In this document: positions 1 to 9,213 of the stretch, one piece after another | Position numbering within the stretch: position 1 is the stretch's first letter | How the letters are laid out: each line of letters starts with the position of its first letter | DNA from: Candidatus Nitrosotalea okcheonensis | Lineage (GTDB): Archaea; Thermoproteota; Nitrososphaeria; Nitrososphaerales; Nitrosopumilaceae | Direction of reading: 5' to 3' | DNA length: 64,000 bases | Assembly (NCBI RefSeq): GCF_900177045.1 | Contig: NZ_LT841358.1 | Coordinates: 1,389,396-1,453,395 of the forward strand | Translations under genes and position numbers: made by a program | The notes under the pieces: generated by a model | The model's input: the letters and a program-made list of their open reading frames with translations, nothing else | What the model was told of the DNA's origin: nothing | The model's database searches: none

Positions 1-159
1 AGGTTTCACCTCAGTCATTACGGATGTTAATGCAGACGGTGTATCGGCATTTGGAGTAAACATGTTTTTAAGAATTCCTGAGCTTGGCAGAATTACGATC
101 ACACCAAGTATTGCAACAATAACTACTGCTGCAATAACGACAAAGATTTTCTTCTCCAA
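1..159 (-). CDS. Partial membrane-anchored protein (N-terminus only)
   Basis: The open frame runs off the left edge. From a TTG at 159 it reads a short basic start (MEKK), one hydrophobic segment of about 22 residues rich in V, I and A, then a polar stretch. This suggests a signal anchor with the body outside the membrane. The frame stays open upstream to a stop near 210, but no ATG or GTG is available, so TTG is the best start. A TATA-like ACTATAAG on the minus strand near 208-214 fits a transcript starting just before it. Divergent from the next gene. Function unknown. Confidence 0.55.
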   Translation of the reverse strand, partial: MEKKIFVVIAAVVIVAILGVIVILPSSGILKNMFTPNADTPSALTSVMTEVKP

Positions 160-235
160 GGATGTCTTTACCAGTTGTTCAATTCTTAAATGTTGAGTTG
201 AAAACGCTTATAGTAAAAGTTTGAAAATATAATTC

Positions 236-553
236 ATGCAGTATCACAAGGCCATCAGAATAGGCCAAGAGAGATCAAGAAAGTCCCAGATGACGTTATT
301 CTCATATGCAGGCTTTGCTATGCTTACACTTACTGTAAAAAAATCTCAAGGTACATTTGTGCCAGTCGGGGAGAAAGAGTTTGTGGCAGTTATTGAAAAA
401 TCTGGCGAAGGATGGCTTGTTGTAATAGTTGATGAAGAGGGGTATGCAAAATCCCAATCCAATGTCCTTTCAGAAAATGATGCGAGAGAAATTTTGAATA
501 AAGCCACCAGTGCCAACATTCCAGAATATACAGGACAAGTCAGGCTAGTGTAA
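236..553 (+). CDS. Conserved hypothetical protein, 105 aa
   Basis: Small soluble protein with a basic N-terminus and a beta-rich middle (residues 30-70). I recognise no family motif. Coding is supported by normal codon use, an ATG start shortly after an A/T-rich TATA-like region, and exact packing: its 3' end overlaps the converging pyrH gene by 14 nt. Function cannot be inferred. Confidence 0.6.
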   Translation: MQYHKAIRIGQERSRKSQMTLFSYAGFAMLTLTVKKSQGTFVPVGEKEFVAVIEKSGEGWLVVIVDEEGYAKSQSNVLSENDAREILNKATSANIPEYTGQVRLV

Positions 554-1217
554 TTTCGGTACCCTCGGGACTTCCTTTAATTGCTTTTTCCAGTATCTTT
601 GTATCTGCTTTTAGTATTCTTGTCTTTAATCTGGAACGCTCTATCACCTTTAATGCAACAATATCCATCAAGTCATAACCCCCTGCTATAGAGTCTTGAT
701 GTACAAGCATTGAGCGCAGTTTCTTTATTGGTATTTTTTTGAACTTACTTGCATTCTTGTTTTTGTTTGGATCAGAATCGTATACTCCATCAACATCTGT
801 AGCATTGAAAAATGTGTCAGCCCGCACTTTTTCTGCAATTAGCGCAGCAGTAGCATTTGTGCTCTGTCCGGGATGAAGTCCACCTGTTACTATAATCAGT
901 CCGGTGTCAGCTGCATTTGCAACCTCTTTTAGATTGACTGGTGGATGCGGATATGCTTTTTCTTGTAACGCATAGATCAAAAGTTTTGCATTAAGTCTTG
1001 ATACCTCAATTCCAAGCTCGTCAAGTGTTGATTCATCTGCACCAGATGATCTTGCATGAGAGATATAATATCGTGCAATCTTTCCACCACCCGCAATTAT
1101 TATTGGTTGGCAGACCTTGCTCATCTTCACAAAAAACTCGGCATATTGTTTTAGTGTCTTCATATCTTCTAGACCAAACAAGCTTCCTGACAATTTTACT
1201 ACAATTCTTTTTTTCAT
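540..1217 (-). CDS. pyrH: UMP kinase, archaeal type
   Basis: Amino-acid-kinase fold enzyme that phosphorylates UMP to UDP in pyrimidine synthesis. The 225-aa length is normal. Seen: the N-terminal VKLSGSLFG phosphate-binding strand (residues 7-15), the AGGGKIAR glycine loop (42-49), a [10 protein letters not shown] substrate loop and the [13 protein letters not shown] motif near 138-150 that is typical of UMP kinases. Its start overlaps the stop of the upstream HD-domain gene by 4 nt, so the two are translationally coupled. The dTMP kinase further upstream makes this a nucleotide-metabolism group. Confidence 0.93.
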   Translation of the reverse strand: MKKRIVVKLSGSLFGLEDMKTLKQYAEFFVKMSKVCQPIIIAGGGKIARYYISHARSSGADESTLDELGIEVSRLNAKLLIYALQEKAYPHPPVNLKEVANAADTGLIIVTGGLHPGQSTNATAALIAEKVRADTFFNATDVDGVYDSDPNKNKNASKFKKIPIKKLRSMLVHQDSIAGGYDLMDIVALKVIERSRLKTRILKADTKILEKAIKGSPEGTEITLA

Positions 1218-2461
1218 TGATTGTTTTCACCAAGAATGACGGCTGCGGCCATTTCAACCTTTTTTCTGAATTGTTTCCGTGTGTATACCCGTAGTATATC
1301 CATAAAACCTGAAATTGCAGAGACCAGCGGAATCTCAGATATGGGTAACTCGTAGGATTCCTTTGGTCCCTCTCCCTTTTTTGTTGTAAGAATGATTGAC
1401 TGGGATTCTTTTTTTGATGGAGCAAGCGGAATTGATGGTGTCTTTGATACATCGATAAAGACTTCAGACTCGTCTACCTTGGACATTTTGGCAATTTCGT
1501 TCTGTAGACTTGTTATGTTCATTTTCCTCATTCTGGGTCTAGTAAAGATCTTTTCATAAACGCACTTGAGCAGCTTTCTCTCTTGATATTCTATCGCGAG
1601 TTGTTTTGCCCTTCTCAGATCTGTATTTTTTGGCTCAAGTGAAACAAGTTTGGATATGACAAGCTCGTCAGTCATTTGGACATAGATTTCTATGTCATCA
1701 GTAGTGAGCCCAAGCTCGCTATCTGCAAGCGCCATAGCTTGTATTAACATGACTTCTGCAGAGCGCACAGTCTTGTGAAAATACACTGCTTTGAACATCT
1801 GGTATCTAGATATCATCATTGACTCAAAAGAGTGAAGAGCAGACTTGTCAAGTGAAAGTTTCTTGTCGTGAACATCAAGTGAGTGGATTATCCTCATAAA
1901 ATCCACTTTTGCATACTCTGCACCAGTGAAGTAACCATCACGTAGAAGATAGTCCATCATATCGGCACTCAGTCCGCCAGAGATTATTTCATTCATGAAC
2001 TGGTACTTTGAATTTCCAAATGCAAGCTTGGCAAGAAATGTCTTGTCAAATCCTGATTTTTTTATTATATCGCCAATCTCTGTTTCCAGTATGATTCTTT
2101 GTCCAATGTCCTCATGAGAATTTTTTTTCTTTTTTTGCAGGACCTCTTCGAATAAATGAGAGAATGGTCCGTGACCAACATCGTGCAGTAGTGCCGCCAT
2201 TCGTATGTTTTCAGAATCGTTTGCATCAAGATATCCTTTGTTTCTTAGCACATTTGCCGCCTGGCCTGCAATGTGCATTGTTCCAAGTGAATGTTCAAAC
2301 CTTGAATGTTGTGCACCAGGGTAGACAAGGTGTGCGCCTGCAAGCTGTCGTATCCTTCGAAGCCTTTGAAATACTGAGGAGTCTATCAGTTCTACCTCTT
2401 GTTGATATACGGTAATGAAATCATGAATCGGATCTACTATCTGGAGATATTTTTTGGTCAT
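1214..2461 (-). CDS. HD-domain phosphohydrolase (dGTPase-like, COG1078)
   Basis: A 415-aa metal-dependent phosphohydrolase. The HD ligands are visible: H57 in SRFEHSLG, the H93-D94 pair in [12 protein letters not shown], and the following H97. The family includes dNTP triphosphohydrolases. The substrate here is not known, but a role in dNTP or nucleotide clean-up fits its place between tmk (7 nt upstream) and pyrH (4-nt overlap). The C-terminal 100 residues are less conserved and carry no motif I recognise. Confidence 0.88.
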   Translation of the reverse strand: MTKKYLQIVDPIHDFITVYQQEVELIDSSVFQRLRRIRQLAGAHLVYPGAQHSRFEHSLGTMHIAGQAANVLRNKGYLDANDSENIRMAALLHDVGHGPFSHLFEEVLQKKKKNSHEDIGQRIILETEIGDIIKKSGFDKTFLAKLAFGNSKYQFMNEIISGGLSADMMDYLLRDGYFTGAEYAKVDFMRIIHSLDVHDKKLSLDKSALHSFESMMISRYQMFKAVYFHKTVRSAEVMLIQAMALADSELGLTTDDIEIYVQMTDELVISKLVSLEPKNTDLRRAKQLAIEYQERKLLKCVYEKIFTRPRMRKMNITSLQNEIAKMSKVDESEVFIDVSKTPSIPLAPSKKESQSIILTTKKGEGPKESYELPISEIPLVSAISGFMDILRVYTRKQFRKKVEMAAAVILGENNQ

Positions 2462-2468
2462 ATCTTTT

Positions 2469-3050
2469 TCATCGGATATGTTTTGATATGATATCCCTTA
2501 TTTGTTGGTGGACTATTGTTTTTTCTTGTGATGCATTTACTATGTTCCAATGATATCTTTTTGCAAGTTTTCTGTATGTGTTTGTAATCTTGAGCGCAAA
2601 TGTTTTATCTTTTTCAAATCTATCACGTTTCTGTTTTTTTCTGGAGAATGAATCTAGTACCTTGACATCAAGTAATATTACAATATTTTCTTTTGGAAGA
2701 CCCCTATCAAGATTTTCAAGCCACTTCAAGTCAAGTCCGTTTACTGTTCCATATACTAGATTAGACTGATAATAGCGATTCATAATAACGACATGATTTT
2801 TTGCAAGTGCATCTTTAATGTTCTTTGATCGTTCCCACCTGTTTGCTGCAAGAAGACAATGTATTACCTGTGGTGGAAATTTGCGCTTGCCACCAAGAAA
2901 GTTTTTTATCTCTTTTCCAACTGGCGTAGTATAATCCGGGAAACTAAATATAGTGGATTTTTTATTTCGGGTTTTTAAGAAATTGGACAATAATTTTGAC
3001 TGGGTTTTTTTTCCTGCCTGGTCAAAGCCCTCTATGACAATAATCATCAA
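2469..3050 (-). CDS. tmk: Thymidylate kinase
   Basis: P-loop kinase converting dTMP to dTDP. Seen: EGFDQAGKKTQ (P-loop, residues 7-17) and NRYYQSNLVYG (91-101), which replaces the usual DRY nucleoside-binding motif with NRY. At 193 aa the length is normal. Two adjacent Met codons start the frame, so the start may be one residue later. Probably first gene of the tmk-HD-pyrH run; the 124-bp gap to the divergent hsp20 gene holds the promoters of both. Confidence 0.9.
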   Translation of the reverse strand: MMIIVIEGFDQAGKKTQSKLLSNFLKTRNKKSTIFSFPDYTTPVGKEIKNFLGGKRKFPPQVIHCLLAANRWERSKNIKDALAKNHVVIMNRYYQSNLVYGTVNGLDLKWLENLDRGLPKENIVILLDVKVLDSFSRKKQKRDRFEKDKTFALKITNTYRKLAKRYHWNIVNASQEKTIVHQQIRDIISKHIR

Positions 3051-3174
3051 AGTCCTATTAAATAGGGCAGTAGATAAATTGTGAATTTGACGGACTCGGA
3101 TAAAACGTATTGGTAATATTGCATAGCAAATCGGACTAAGGTTTAATAATCAAAAAAGTACTAAATGATACTAC

Positions 3175-3558
3175 ATGGGCATTGGTTATTACATGGTAAA
3201 AGAAGTCATGAAAGAAATAGGCAACAAGTCACGTGAGTTCTATGAGTTTATTCTTCCCCCAGTAGACATGATATTGCAAAATGACAGCCTGGTGGTAGCA
3301 ATAGACATGCCAGGATTTGACAAAAAAGAGATTAAACTAAGACTCAATGGCAACATTCTCTCAATTGTAGCAACCAGAGAAGATGAGGTAGATGGTACAG
3401 TAATTTGGAGACAGAGGCCACGCTCAATTGATAAAAAGATAAAATTGCCAATCGAGGTAAAAGACGACGATAATCCAGCAGCATCTGCAAAATATCGTGA
3501 CGGCGTATTAACTTTAACAATACCTACAAAGACTGGTAAAAATATTGCAATAGAATAG
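3175..3558 (+). CDS. Small heat shock protein, Hsp20/alpha-crystallin family
   Basis: Holdase chaperone. The alpha-crystallin domain covers about residues 28-122: VDMILQNDSLVVAIDMPGFDKKEI opens it, and the strand KYRDGVLTLTIP near the end is the family hallmark. The C-terminal tail ends NIAIE, which resembles the I-x-I anchor used in oligomer assembly. Starts at 3175 or 3193 (second ATG) are both possible. Transcribed alone. Confidence 0.9.
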   Translation: MGIGYYMVKEVMKEIGNKSREFYEFILPPVDMILQNDSLVVAIDMPGFDKKEIKLRLNGNILSIVATREDEVDGTVIWRQRPRSIDKKIKLPIEVKDDDNPAASAKYRDGVLTLTIPTKTGKNIAIE

Positions 3559-3568
3559 TACTAGCTGG

Positions 3569-5119
3569 CTAGTGTTCCTTTAATGCAATAGCAAGAGCCA
3601 TTATGACAGCAGAGCTTATCATTCCAATTTCTCCCACCAGATTGTTTGTTGAATACAAAATAGTAGATCCAACAAAGACTGCAGCTGCAAGTATAGTACC
3701 TGAAAGCAGAACAGTTCGTGATTTTGGTTTACTTGCATGCATGTTTTTGTTTTGCTCAATGAATTGTCTGATCTCTGGCACCACTGCAATTGCAGCATCT
3801 ATTGATTTTACAAATTTTCCAAAAGAGATCTTGAGTTCTTCTACATATGCATCTCGTATAATATTTTCTTCTTCCATGATATTTTGTAGTACGTTGATGA
3901 ACCTGAAATTTACCTTGTGGGTAAGATACACTCCCTCAAGTATTGATGTCATTCTCATGTAAAGTGCAAGATGTTTTGGTAGCTTGAATGGGAATCTGCT
4001 CATTGTCTTGTTTGCAAGCTCCATGAGTGCCTTGACTTCCATCCTGTCCACTTTGGTTCCATGAAATGCCTGAATTGATAGCGCAAGACCCTTTTCTATT
4101 ATATTTCTGTCATATCCTGGCATAAGCATTCCAAGATCATCCATTGCAGATACTGTTCTTATTGGATCTCGTTCTATGAGCGAAAGATAAAGCCTGATTA
4201 GTTTCAGTCTTGTTTTGGTATCCAGCCTACCGACCATCCCAAAATCATACAGTATTAGGGAACCATCGTTTGTAACAGAAATGTTTCCAGGATGCGGATC
4301 TGCATGGAATAGATCGTGTCGTAACAACATGGTAAAAAAGATTCTATGGGCACGCACTACAAGTTGTTCCCTGTCAATTCCTGCCTCGTCAAGTGCCTTG
4401 ACGTTTGTTATTTTTATTCCAGGCAGATATTCCATAGTGAGTATATTTTTGCTAGATCGGTCGTCTATAACAGAGGGAATTATCAGTTTTGGGTAGCTCT
4501 GCATATTTTTCTTGATTGTCTTTAGGTTCTGGGACTCGATTCTATAGTCCATTTCTTCATTGATAGTTTCAATGAACTGTGAAAGCATTGCCTCTGCGGA
4601 ATAACGAAGGTTTGGGTCAACAAACTTCATTGTAAACGGAATTATTTTTTTTAGTACATGTATATCTTCTTCAACAACTTTTTCAATTCCTGGTCTCTTG
4701 ACTTTTATGATTACGTCTTGTCCCCTAAGTCTTGCCTTGTAGACCTGTCCAAGTGATGCTCCAGATATTACGTTGGTGTCAACGAAATCAAAATTTTTGT
4801 CCATTGGCCCAAGATCTTTTTCTATGATTGGCTTTACCTTGTCAAATGATTCTGCTGGAACCTCATCTTGGAGCTTGGCTAGTTCCTCAAGATATGGTTG
4901 TGGCAAAATATCTGCCCTTGATGAGAGCCACTGACCCAACTTGATGTATACTGGACCAAGAGAAAGAAATGTCTTGAGTGCTTTGCGTGCATTTTTTTGA
5001 TATCTCTTGAGATCAACATTTTTTCCTTGTTTTTTTACCCACTCTCTTCTGTCCTTTCGTAATGCAAGTACAAGTGGTATGAGCTTGATGAAGGTTTGAA
5101 TTGTTCTTCTTCGTGTAAT
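3569..5119 (-). CDS. ABC1/UbiB-family protein kinase-like protein with probable ATT start
   Basis: Atypical kinase of the ABC1/ADCK/UbiB family. Numbered from the proposed start: an N-terminal region with ARKALKTFLSLGPVYIKLGQ typical of the family, the A-rich loop SGASLGQVYKAR (near 120-130), the VKVKRPG lysine strand, the catalytic HADPHPGN (272-279), YDFG (291-294) and two hydrophobic C-terminal segments (about 470-515). The ATG/GTG/TTG frame begins only at TTG 4939, inside the conserved KLGQ motif. The family N-terminus continues 60 codons upstream with no standard start. GGGAGGAG lies 9 nt before ATT at 5117-5119, so ATT is the likely start. Substrate unknown. Confidence 0.85.
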   Translation of the reverse strand: MTRRRTIQTFIKLIPLVLALRKDRREWVKKQGKNVDLKRYQKNARKALKTFLSLGPVYIKLGQWLSSRADILPQPYLEELAKLQDEVPAESFDKVKPIIEKDLGPMDKNFDFVDTNVISGASLGQVYKARLRGQDVIIKVKRPGIEKVVEEDIHVLKKIIPFTMKFVDPNLRYSAEAMLSQFIETINEEMDYRIESQNLKTIKKNMQSYPKLIIPSVIDDRSSKNILTMEYLPGIKITNVKALDEAGIDREQLVVRAHRIFFTMLLRHDLFHADPHPGNISVTNDGSLILYDFGMVGRLDTKTRLKLIRLYLSLIERDPIRTVSAMDDLGMLMPGYDRNIIEKGLALSIQAFHGTKVDRMEVKALMELANKTMSRFPFKLPKHLALYMRMTSILEGVYLTHKVNFRFINVLQNIMEEENIIRDAYVEELKISFGKFVKSIDAAIAVVPEIRQFIEQNKNMHASKPKSRTVLLSGTILAAAVFVGSTILYSTNNLVGEIGMISSAVIMALAIALKEH

Positions 5120-5133
5120 TTGTCTTCTCCTCC

Positions 5134-5526
5134 CTAGAACTCTTTTAGCTTTTTTGTTATAGTATATCCTGCATAGCCTGCAAGTACTGATGCCACAAGT
5201 CCTGCAAGGAGAGATGTGCCTTTTACAAAAGGCATATTCTTTTGTAATTTATAAACACTTGATGAAACTTTTTTTGCTGCAACCAAGCCGCTTGTAATTC
5301 CAACAATAATTTCAGGAGCATCTTGTATAATATGGCCAAGAGGATCTTTTCTTGGATCTACTTTATCCATGTGGACTAGATACTTGTCGTCATATTCTCT
5401 GATGTGTAGATTACCATAACGGTACTGTTTTTTTGCACCATTTTTCTGACCCAGTACTGTCTCCTCTGCCTCTTCTAGCATAAAATGGCGAACTTCTTTT
5501 GGGATTTCAATCTCATCCCATATCAT
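5134..5526 (-). CDS. Conserved membrane protein, 130 aa
   Basis: Acidic soluble N-terminal half (residues 1-75) followed by two hydrophobic segments, IIVGITSGLVAA and LLAGLVASVLAGYAGYTI, and a basic tail (KKLKEF). This is a small membrane-anchored protein of unknown role. It ends 14 nt before the proposed ATT start of the UbiB-like gene and is probably cotranscribed with it, which may mean a shared membrane function. Confidence 0.7.
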   Translation of the reverse strand: MIWDEIEIPKEVRHFMLEEAEETVLGQKNGAKKQYRYGNLHIREYDDKYLVHMDKVDPRKDPLGHIIQDAPEIIVGITSGLVAAKKVSSSVYKLQKNMPFVKGTSLLAGLVASVLAGYAGYTITKKLKEF

Positions 5527-5559
5527 GACTGAAAAAATGCCTTTCGAGTAAATATACCC

Positions 5560-7212
5560 TTAGCTTGATTCTTCTATCTTCTTTTCAAGTACAATCTTTT
5601 TCTTTCGTATCTTGAACACTATACCACCTATTCCTGCTGCAATTGCCACAAGTATGACTATTTGTAGCTGGTTAATGCCATTGTCACTTGACTGGACTGG
5701 CGGGTTTCCAAATGATACAGTATCAACTTCTGTTATTGTATGCTGTTCCAATAATGTGTCCTTCCAGGTAAGTGTAACCTGGATTTTTTGATCACCTGTT
5801 GGTACAGTATCAGAATTTATTGGGATGTTGAATGGTACTGGTGCATCAATATCAATATCTCCAATGTATTGGCTTGATGGTTTGATTATCGTACTGTCTA
5901 CAGATGATACTGTCACCTGGCCAAATACAGCCTTTACATTTCCTTGGTTGAGTACATCACCAATTATCATTTTCTTGCCTGCAATATCTGATACACCTAT
6001 ATCATGAAGTGAGATGTCAATTACTCCCCTGATGTAGGTTGCAAAGTTTTGTTTTTCGATCACTGTTGCTCCATCTTTTGTATATTGGATATCAACTTCA
6101 TAGTTGACTGCTTGGCCTTCAATACTCTGGTCTGCAAATACTGGAATGATTAGGTCAGTCTTTTCAAGGGGGTTTATTTCTTGTATAAACCACTTGTTAT
6201 CTTGTAATATCTTTAGATTGCTAGAATTTGGCGTGATTGAAATTGAAATGTCAGATATCTTCGATGGCGACAAGTTTTCAATTCCTAGTGTTAGATTTTG
6301 CATCACTCCAGTCAATAGATACTGCGGAGATGATATTCTTATTATTGATACAGAACTTGTAGGCCCCACAATAAAATCGACTGTTCTTGTTGTAGTAACT
6401 TGGTTTCCTTGTCCATCAAAGTATGATACTGTAAATGGTGCATGAATAGTCTGTCCTGCAACATTTTGTGGAATGAATGCCTGCATTGAAAATGTATTAG
6501 ATGATCCTGGTTGGACTGTCCCCACTTTCCAGTGGTTCTGGTCAAGCACTATTCCTTGCAAGTTGTTTGTATCAGTTGTTGTACCAGTATTCTGATCTCT
6601 TTGTATGACAATATCGACGTCATTTAGTGGTGCTGTGCCTGCATCTGAGATTTGGATTGTAATGTTGTTATTTGATGCAGGGTCAAGAAATGGATTTCCT
6701 GCCTTGAGGTTTACCACACTCTTTCCTGTGACCTTGAAATTAAAGTCTAAAAATGTAGTGCGTTCTCCATTTTCTCGTACCCTTGAATATGTGATCTTGA
6801 CTGTTCCTGAATAGTCATGAATACTGGCGGTTTTGTCTACGTTGACAAAAAATGTGAGCGTAAAGGACTGACCTGCAGTAGCTGTTTGTGTATTATCAGC
6901 CTTGATTAGTCCATTATCTGCAAGAGATCCCGAGAATCCTGCTGGCAAGCTGAGCAGCCCGCTAATCCCTGTGATGTCCTCCGTGCCAACATCTGATAAT
7001 ACTATAGTAAGTGGAACATTCTTGTCCCCTGGTTCTACCTCAATTTTTTGTCCGGCAGGTCCAAAATATGCGTCAAGAAGTTTGATGTCATTAAATCCAT
7101 GCTCAAAGGGTGATGCACCTGGTGCCAGCTGTTCAGGCGCTTGTGCATAACTTGGAATTATCATCTGTCCTGCAAGCAAGATCACTAACAACATGATACT
7201 TTTGTAAATCAA
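5560..7212 (-). CDS. Secreted Ig-like protein of an ABC exporter operon (COG1361-like)
   Basis: 550 aa with an N-terminal signal peptide (MIYKSIMLLVILLAGQMIIPSYA), a long run of beta-sandwich repeats (GNPFLDPASNNNITIQISDAG and similar, resembling S-layer/COG1361 domains), a C-terminal transmembrane helix at about 518-535 and a basic cytoplasmic tail. The start overlaps the stop of the ABC ATPase gene, so the three genes form one operon. A plausible role is the extracellular partner of a MacB-type transporter. The substrate is unknown. Confidence 0.75.
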   Translation of the reverse strand: MIYKSIMLLVILLAGQMIIPSYAQAPEQLAPGASPFEHGFNDIKLLDAYFGPAGQKIEVEPGDKNVPLTIVLSDVGTEDITGISGLLSLPAGFSGSLADNGLIKADNTQTATAGQSFTLTFFVNVDKTASIHDYSGTVKITYSRVRENGERTTFLDFNFKVTGKSVVNLKAGNPFLDPASNNNITIQISDAGTAPLNDVDIVIQRDQNTGTTTDTNNLQGIVLDQNHWKVGTVQPGSSNTFSMQAFIPQNVAGQTIHAPFTVSYFDGQGNQVTTTRTVDFIVGPTSSVSIIRISSPQYLLTGVMQNLTLGIENLSPSKISDISISITPNSSNLKILQDNKWFIQEINPLEKTDLIIPVFADQSIEGQAVNYEVDIQYTKDGATVIEKQNFATYIRGVIDISLHDIGVSDIAGKKMIIGDVLNQGNVKAVFGQVTVSSVDSTIIKPSSQYIGDIDIDAPVPFNIPINSDTVPTGDQKIQVTLTWKDTLLEQHTITEVDTVSFGNPPVQSSDNGINQLQIVILVAIAAGIGGIVFKIRKKKIVLEKKIEESS

Positions 7213-7907
7213 GTTAGATTTGCCTCCATCTCTTCTTTGAGAATTCTACCATCTTTTATTGTTACCACTTTATCTACTTCACCAAACTGGTGTCTATCAT
7301 GTGTAACAATGATGAATGTCTGGTATAGTTTCCGGTTGAGTGACTTGAGCAGTTGCACTGTAGTTTCAGCCGATACCGAGTCGAGGTTTCCGGTAGGCTC
7401 ATCTGCAAGTACTACAGCTGGTTTGTTTATCAATGCCCTTGTTATTGCAACTCTTTGGGCCTGTCCACCAGAAATTTGGTTTGCAAACTTGTGAGATTGG
7501 GTTTCTAGCCCGACTGTTTTGAGTAATGTTCTTGCCTCGTCTGCAGAATTATCTATTGTGCCCTGGATCTTTCTTGGCAGTGTAACGTTTTCAAGAACAG
7601 TAAGATCTGATAAGAGGTTTGAGAACTGGAATATGAAACCAAGCTTTGAGTTTCTAAATGTAGAGAGTTGGTTATCACTTAATTCAGATGTATCTACTCC
7701 GTCAATTATCACCTTGCCCCTTGTTGGCCTGTCAAGCAATCCAATCATGTTAAGTAATGTAGACTTGCCAGAGCCTGAGCTTCCTACAATTAACATAAAC
7801 TCTCCACGCTTGACACTAAATGACAGGTTTTTGAGAGCATAGACCTCGGTTTCGCCCTGACCGTACACCTTATCGATGTTTTTTACCTCTAGTACATAAT
7901 CAGCCAA
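7209..7907 (-). CDS. ABC transporter ATP-binding protein (LolD/MacB type)
   Basis: 232-aa ATPase. Walker A GSSGSGKST is at residues 42-50, Q-loop FQFSNLLSDLTVLEN follows, then the signature ISGGQAQRVAI, Walker B VVLADEPTGNLDS and the H-loop VTHD. The sequence matches the LolD/MacB/FtsE class that works with FtsX-type permeases. It overlaps the permease gene upstream by 8 nt and the secreted-protein gene downstream by 4 nt, a tight three-gene transporter operon. Confidence 0.92.
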   Translation of the reverse strand: MADYVLEVKNIDKVYGQGETEVYALKNLSFSVKRGEFMLIVGSSGSGKSTLLNMIGLLDRPTRGKVIIDGVDTSELSDNQLSTFRNSKLGFIFQFSNLLSDLTVLENVTLPRKIQGTIDNSADEARTLLKTVGLETQSHKFANQISGGQAQRVAITRALINKPAVVLADEPTGNLDSVSAETTVQLLKSLNRKLYQTFIIVTHDRHQFGEVDKVVTIKDGRILKEEMEANLT

Positions 7908-9096
7908 CTCTCATTGCCTCCACTGGCTCTAATTTGGTAGCCTTGTATGCTGGATATATTGATGCAATGACTGCAAGCACAAATGCCATGATATCAGTCT
8001 GGATTATGCTTGTCCAGTTGTACTTTACCTCAAGCGGTAGGCTTCCTTGAAATGTCATGTGGGTTTCCTTCGCATATGTAGTATAAGATACACCCATCAC
8101 AGTACCAAGCCCTGCACCTATTGCACCAATCACCATTCCTTGAAATATAAAAACTAGTAGTACATCTTTTCTTTTTGCACCTATTGCCCTCATTACACCA
8201 ATGTCACGGGTCTTGCTTGTTACCTGCATCATTTGTATTGTGACAACTGCAAATGCAGACGACATCATACCAAAATACCCAACTAGATTAATCAGTGCAA
8301 TGCCTGACCTAAATCCGCTCAGTGTTTGCTCTGCAGATTCTTCAATTGTCTGGGCCTTGAATTTATCAGCACTGGATGGAAATGCAGCAAGAAATAGATC
8401 CTTAACATATGTATCCTTTGATGGATCATTTAGTCTAACAAGAATTGATTGTGTTTGGTGCGGTCTACCTAAAATTTCACGCAGAGTATCTATATTCATT
8501 ATAACACTATTGTCAAGACCCACTGAACCTGCAGTTGTAGTTATCCCAACGATAGTTAATCTTCTTAAAACATCATTACCAAATTGGTCTTTGAATTTTA
8601 ATTTTATAGTATCACCTACTTGCGGATAGCCAAGATCTCTGTCTACAATTGCTCCGAGTACAGCTGAATTTCTATATGAGACATACTGACCACCAGCTCC
8701 TACAGTTTGATACATTGTAGATGCTTCCTTATCCAAAACTGGATCAACCCCTATTACAGGAACTGAATAATCATGAATTAATTGTCCATTAATTGTTGCA
8801 TTGATTGAAGCTGAAGAATCAATTCTTGGAGCTGCAGCTTGAACATATGGAATTCTTTCTAGCCAATTTATGAGTACAAAATCAGATTTTGTAATATAAT
8901 CTTCCTGTCTTGTGATGTATACATGACCAAATCTGTAGTTGATTTGATCACGAACAATTGCATCGTACAACCCTTGGAATATGACAGAATTTACCTGTAC
9001 TACAAGTATTGCAATTGCCACCGCAAGACTTGCTGCAATAAGACTTCCCTTGCGTCTTGTAATGAATCTGATACCAATCTGGGCCCTGTAATCCAC
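7900..9096 (-). CDS. ABC transporter permease, FtsX/MacB family
   Basis: 398 aa. An N-terminal transmembrane segment (SLIAASLAVAIAILVVQVNSV) is followed by a large extracytoplasmic domain (about residues 45-255), then three C-terminal transmembrane helices with the FtsX-domain text MRAIGAKRKDVLLVFIFQG and a final PAYKATKLEPVEAMR. This is the MacB/LolC architecture. Starts at GTG 9096. A TATA-like TAAGTATATG on the minus strand near 9135-9147 fits promoter spacing. First gene of the operon with the ATPase and the secreted subunit. Confidence 0.9.
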   Translation of the reverse strand: MDYRAQIGIRFITRRKGSLIAASLAVAIAILVVQVNSVIFQGLYDAIVRDQINYRFGHVYITRQEDYITKSDFVLINWLERIPYVQAAAPRIDSSASINATINGQLIHDYSVPVIGVDPVLDKEASTMYQTVGAGGQYVSYRNSAVLGAIVDRDLGYPQVGDTIKLKFKDQFGNDVLRRLTIVGITTTAGSVGLDNSVIMNIDTLREILGRPHQTQSILVRLNDPSKDTYVKDLFLAAFPSSADKFKAQTIEESAEQTLSGFRSGIALINLVGYFGMMSSAFAVVTIQMMQVTSKTRDIGVMRAIGAKRKDVLLVFIFQGMVIGAIGAGLGTVMGVSYTTYAKETHMTFQGSLPLEVKYNWTSIIQTDIMAFVLAVIASIYPAYKATKLEPVEAMRVG

Positions 9097-9183
9097 AGTC
9101 GATCAAGAATTAGTCTGATATTTAATGTTTTATGGACATATACTTATCATAGTAGACAATAATATATAATACATGTTTGATTT

Positions 9184-9195
9184 GATATAATTAAT
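9184..9195 (+). promoter_or_regulatory. TATA box for the Lrp-family regulator
   Basis: GATATAATTAAT is centred about 26 nt before the ATG at 9214, the spacing expected for an archaeal TATA box on a leaderless or nearly leaderless transcript. Confidence 0.5.
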
Positions 9196-9213
9196 GAGGC
9201 AATACTGCAACAA

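Noticed and set aside
1033-1452. 139-codon frame overlapping pyrH and the HD gene
   Set aside because: Out of frame with two well-supported conserved genes; composition is not protein-like.
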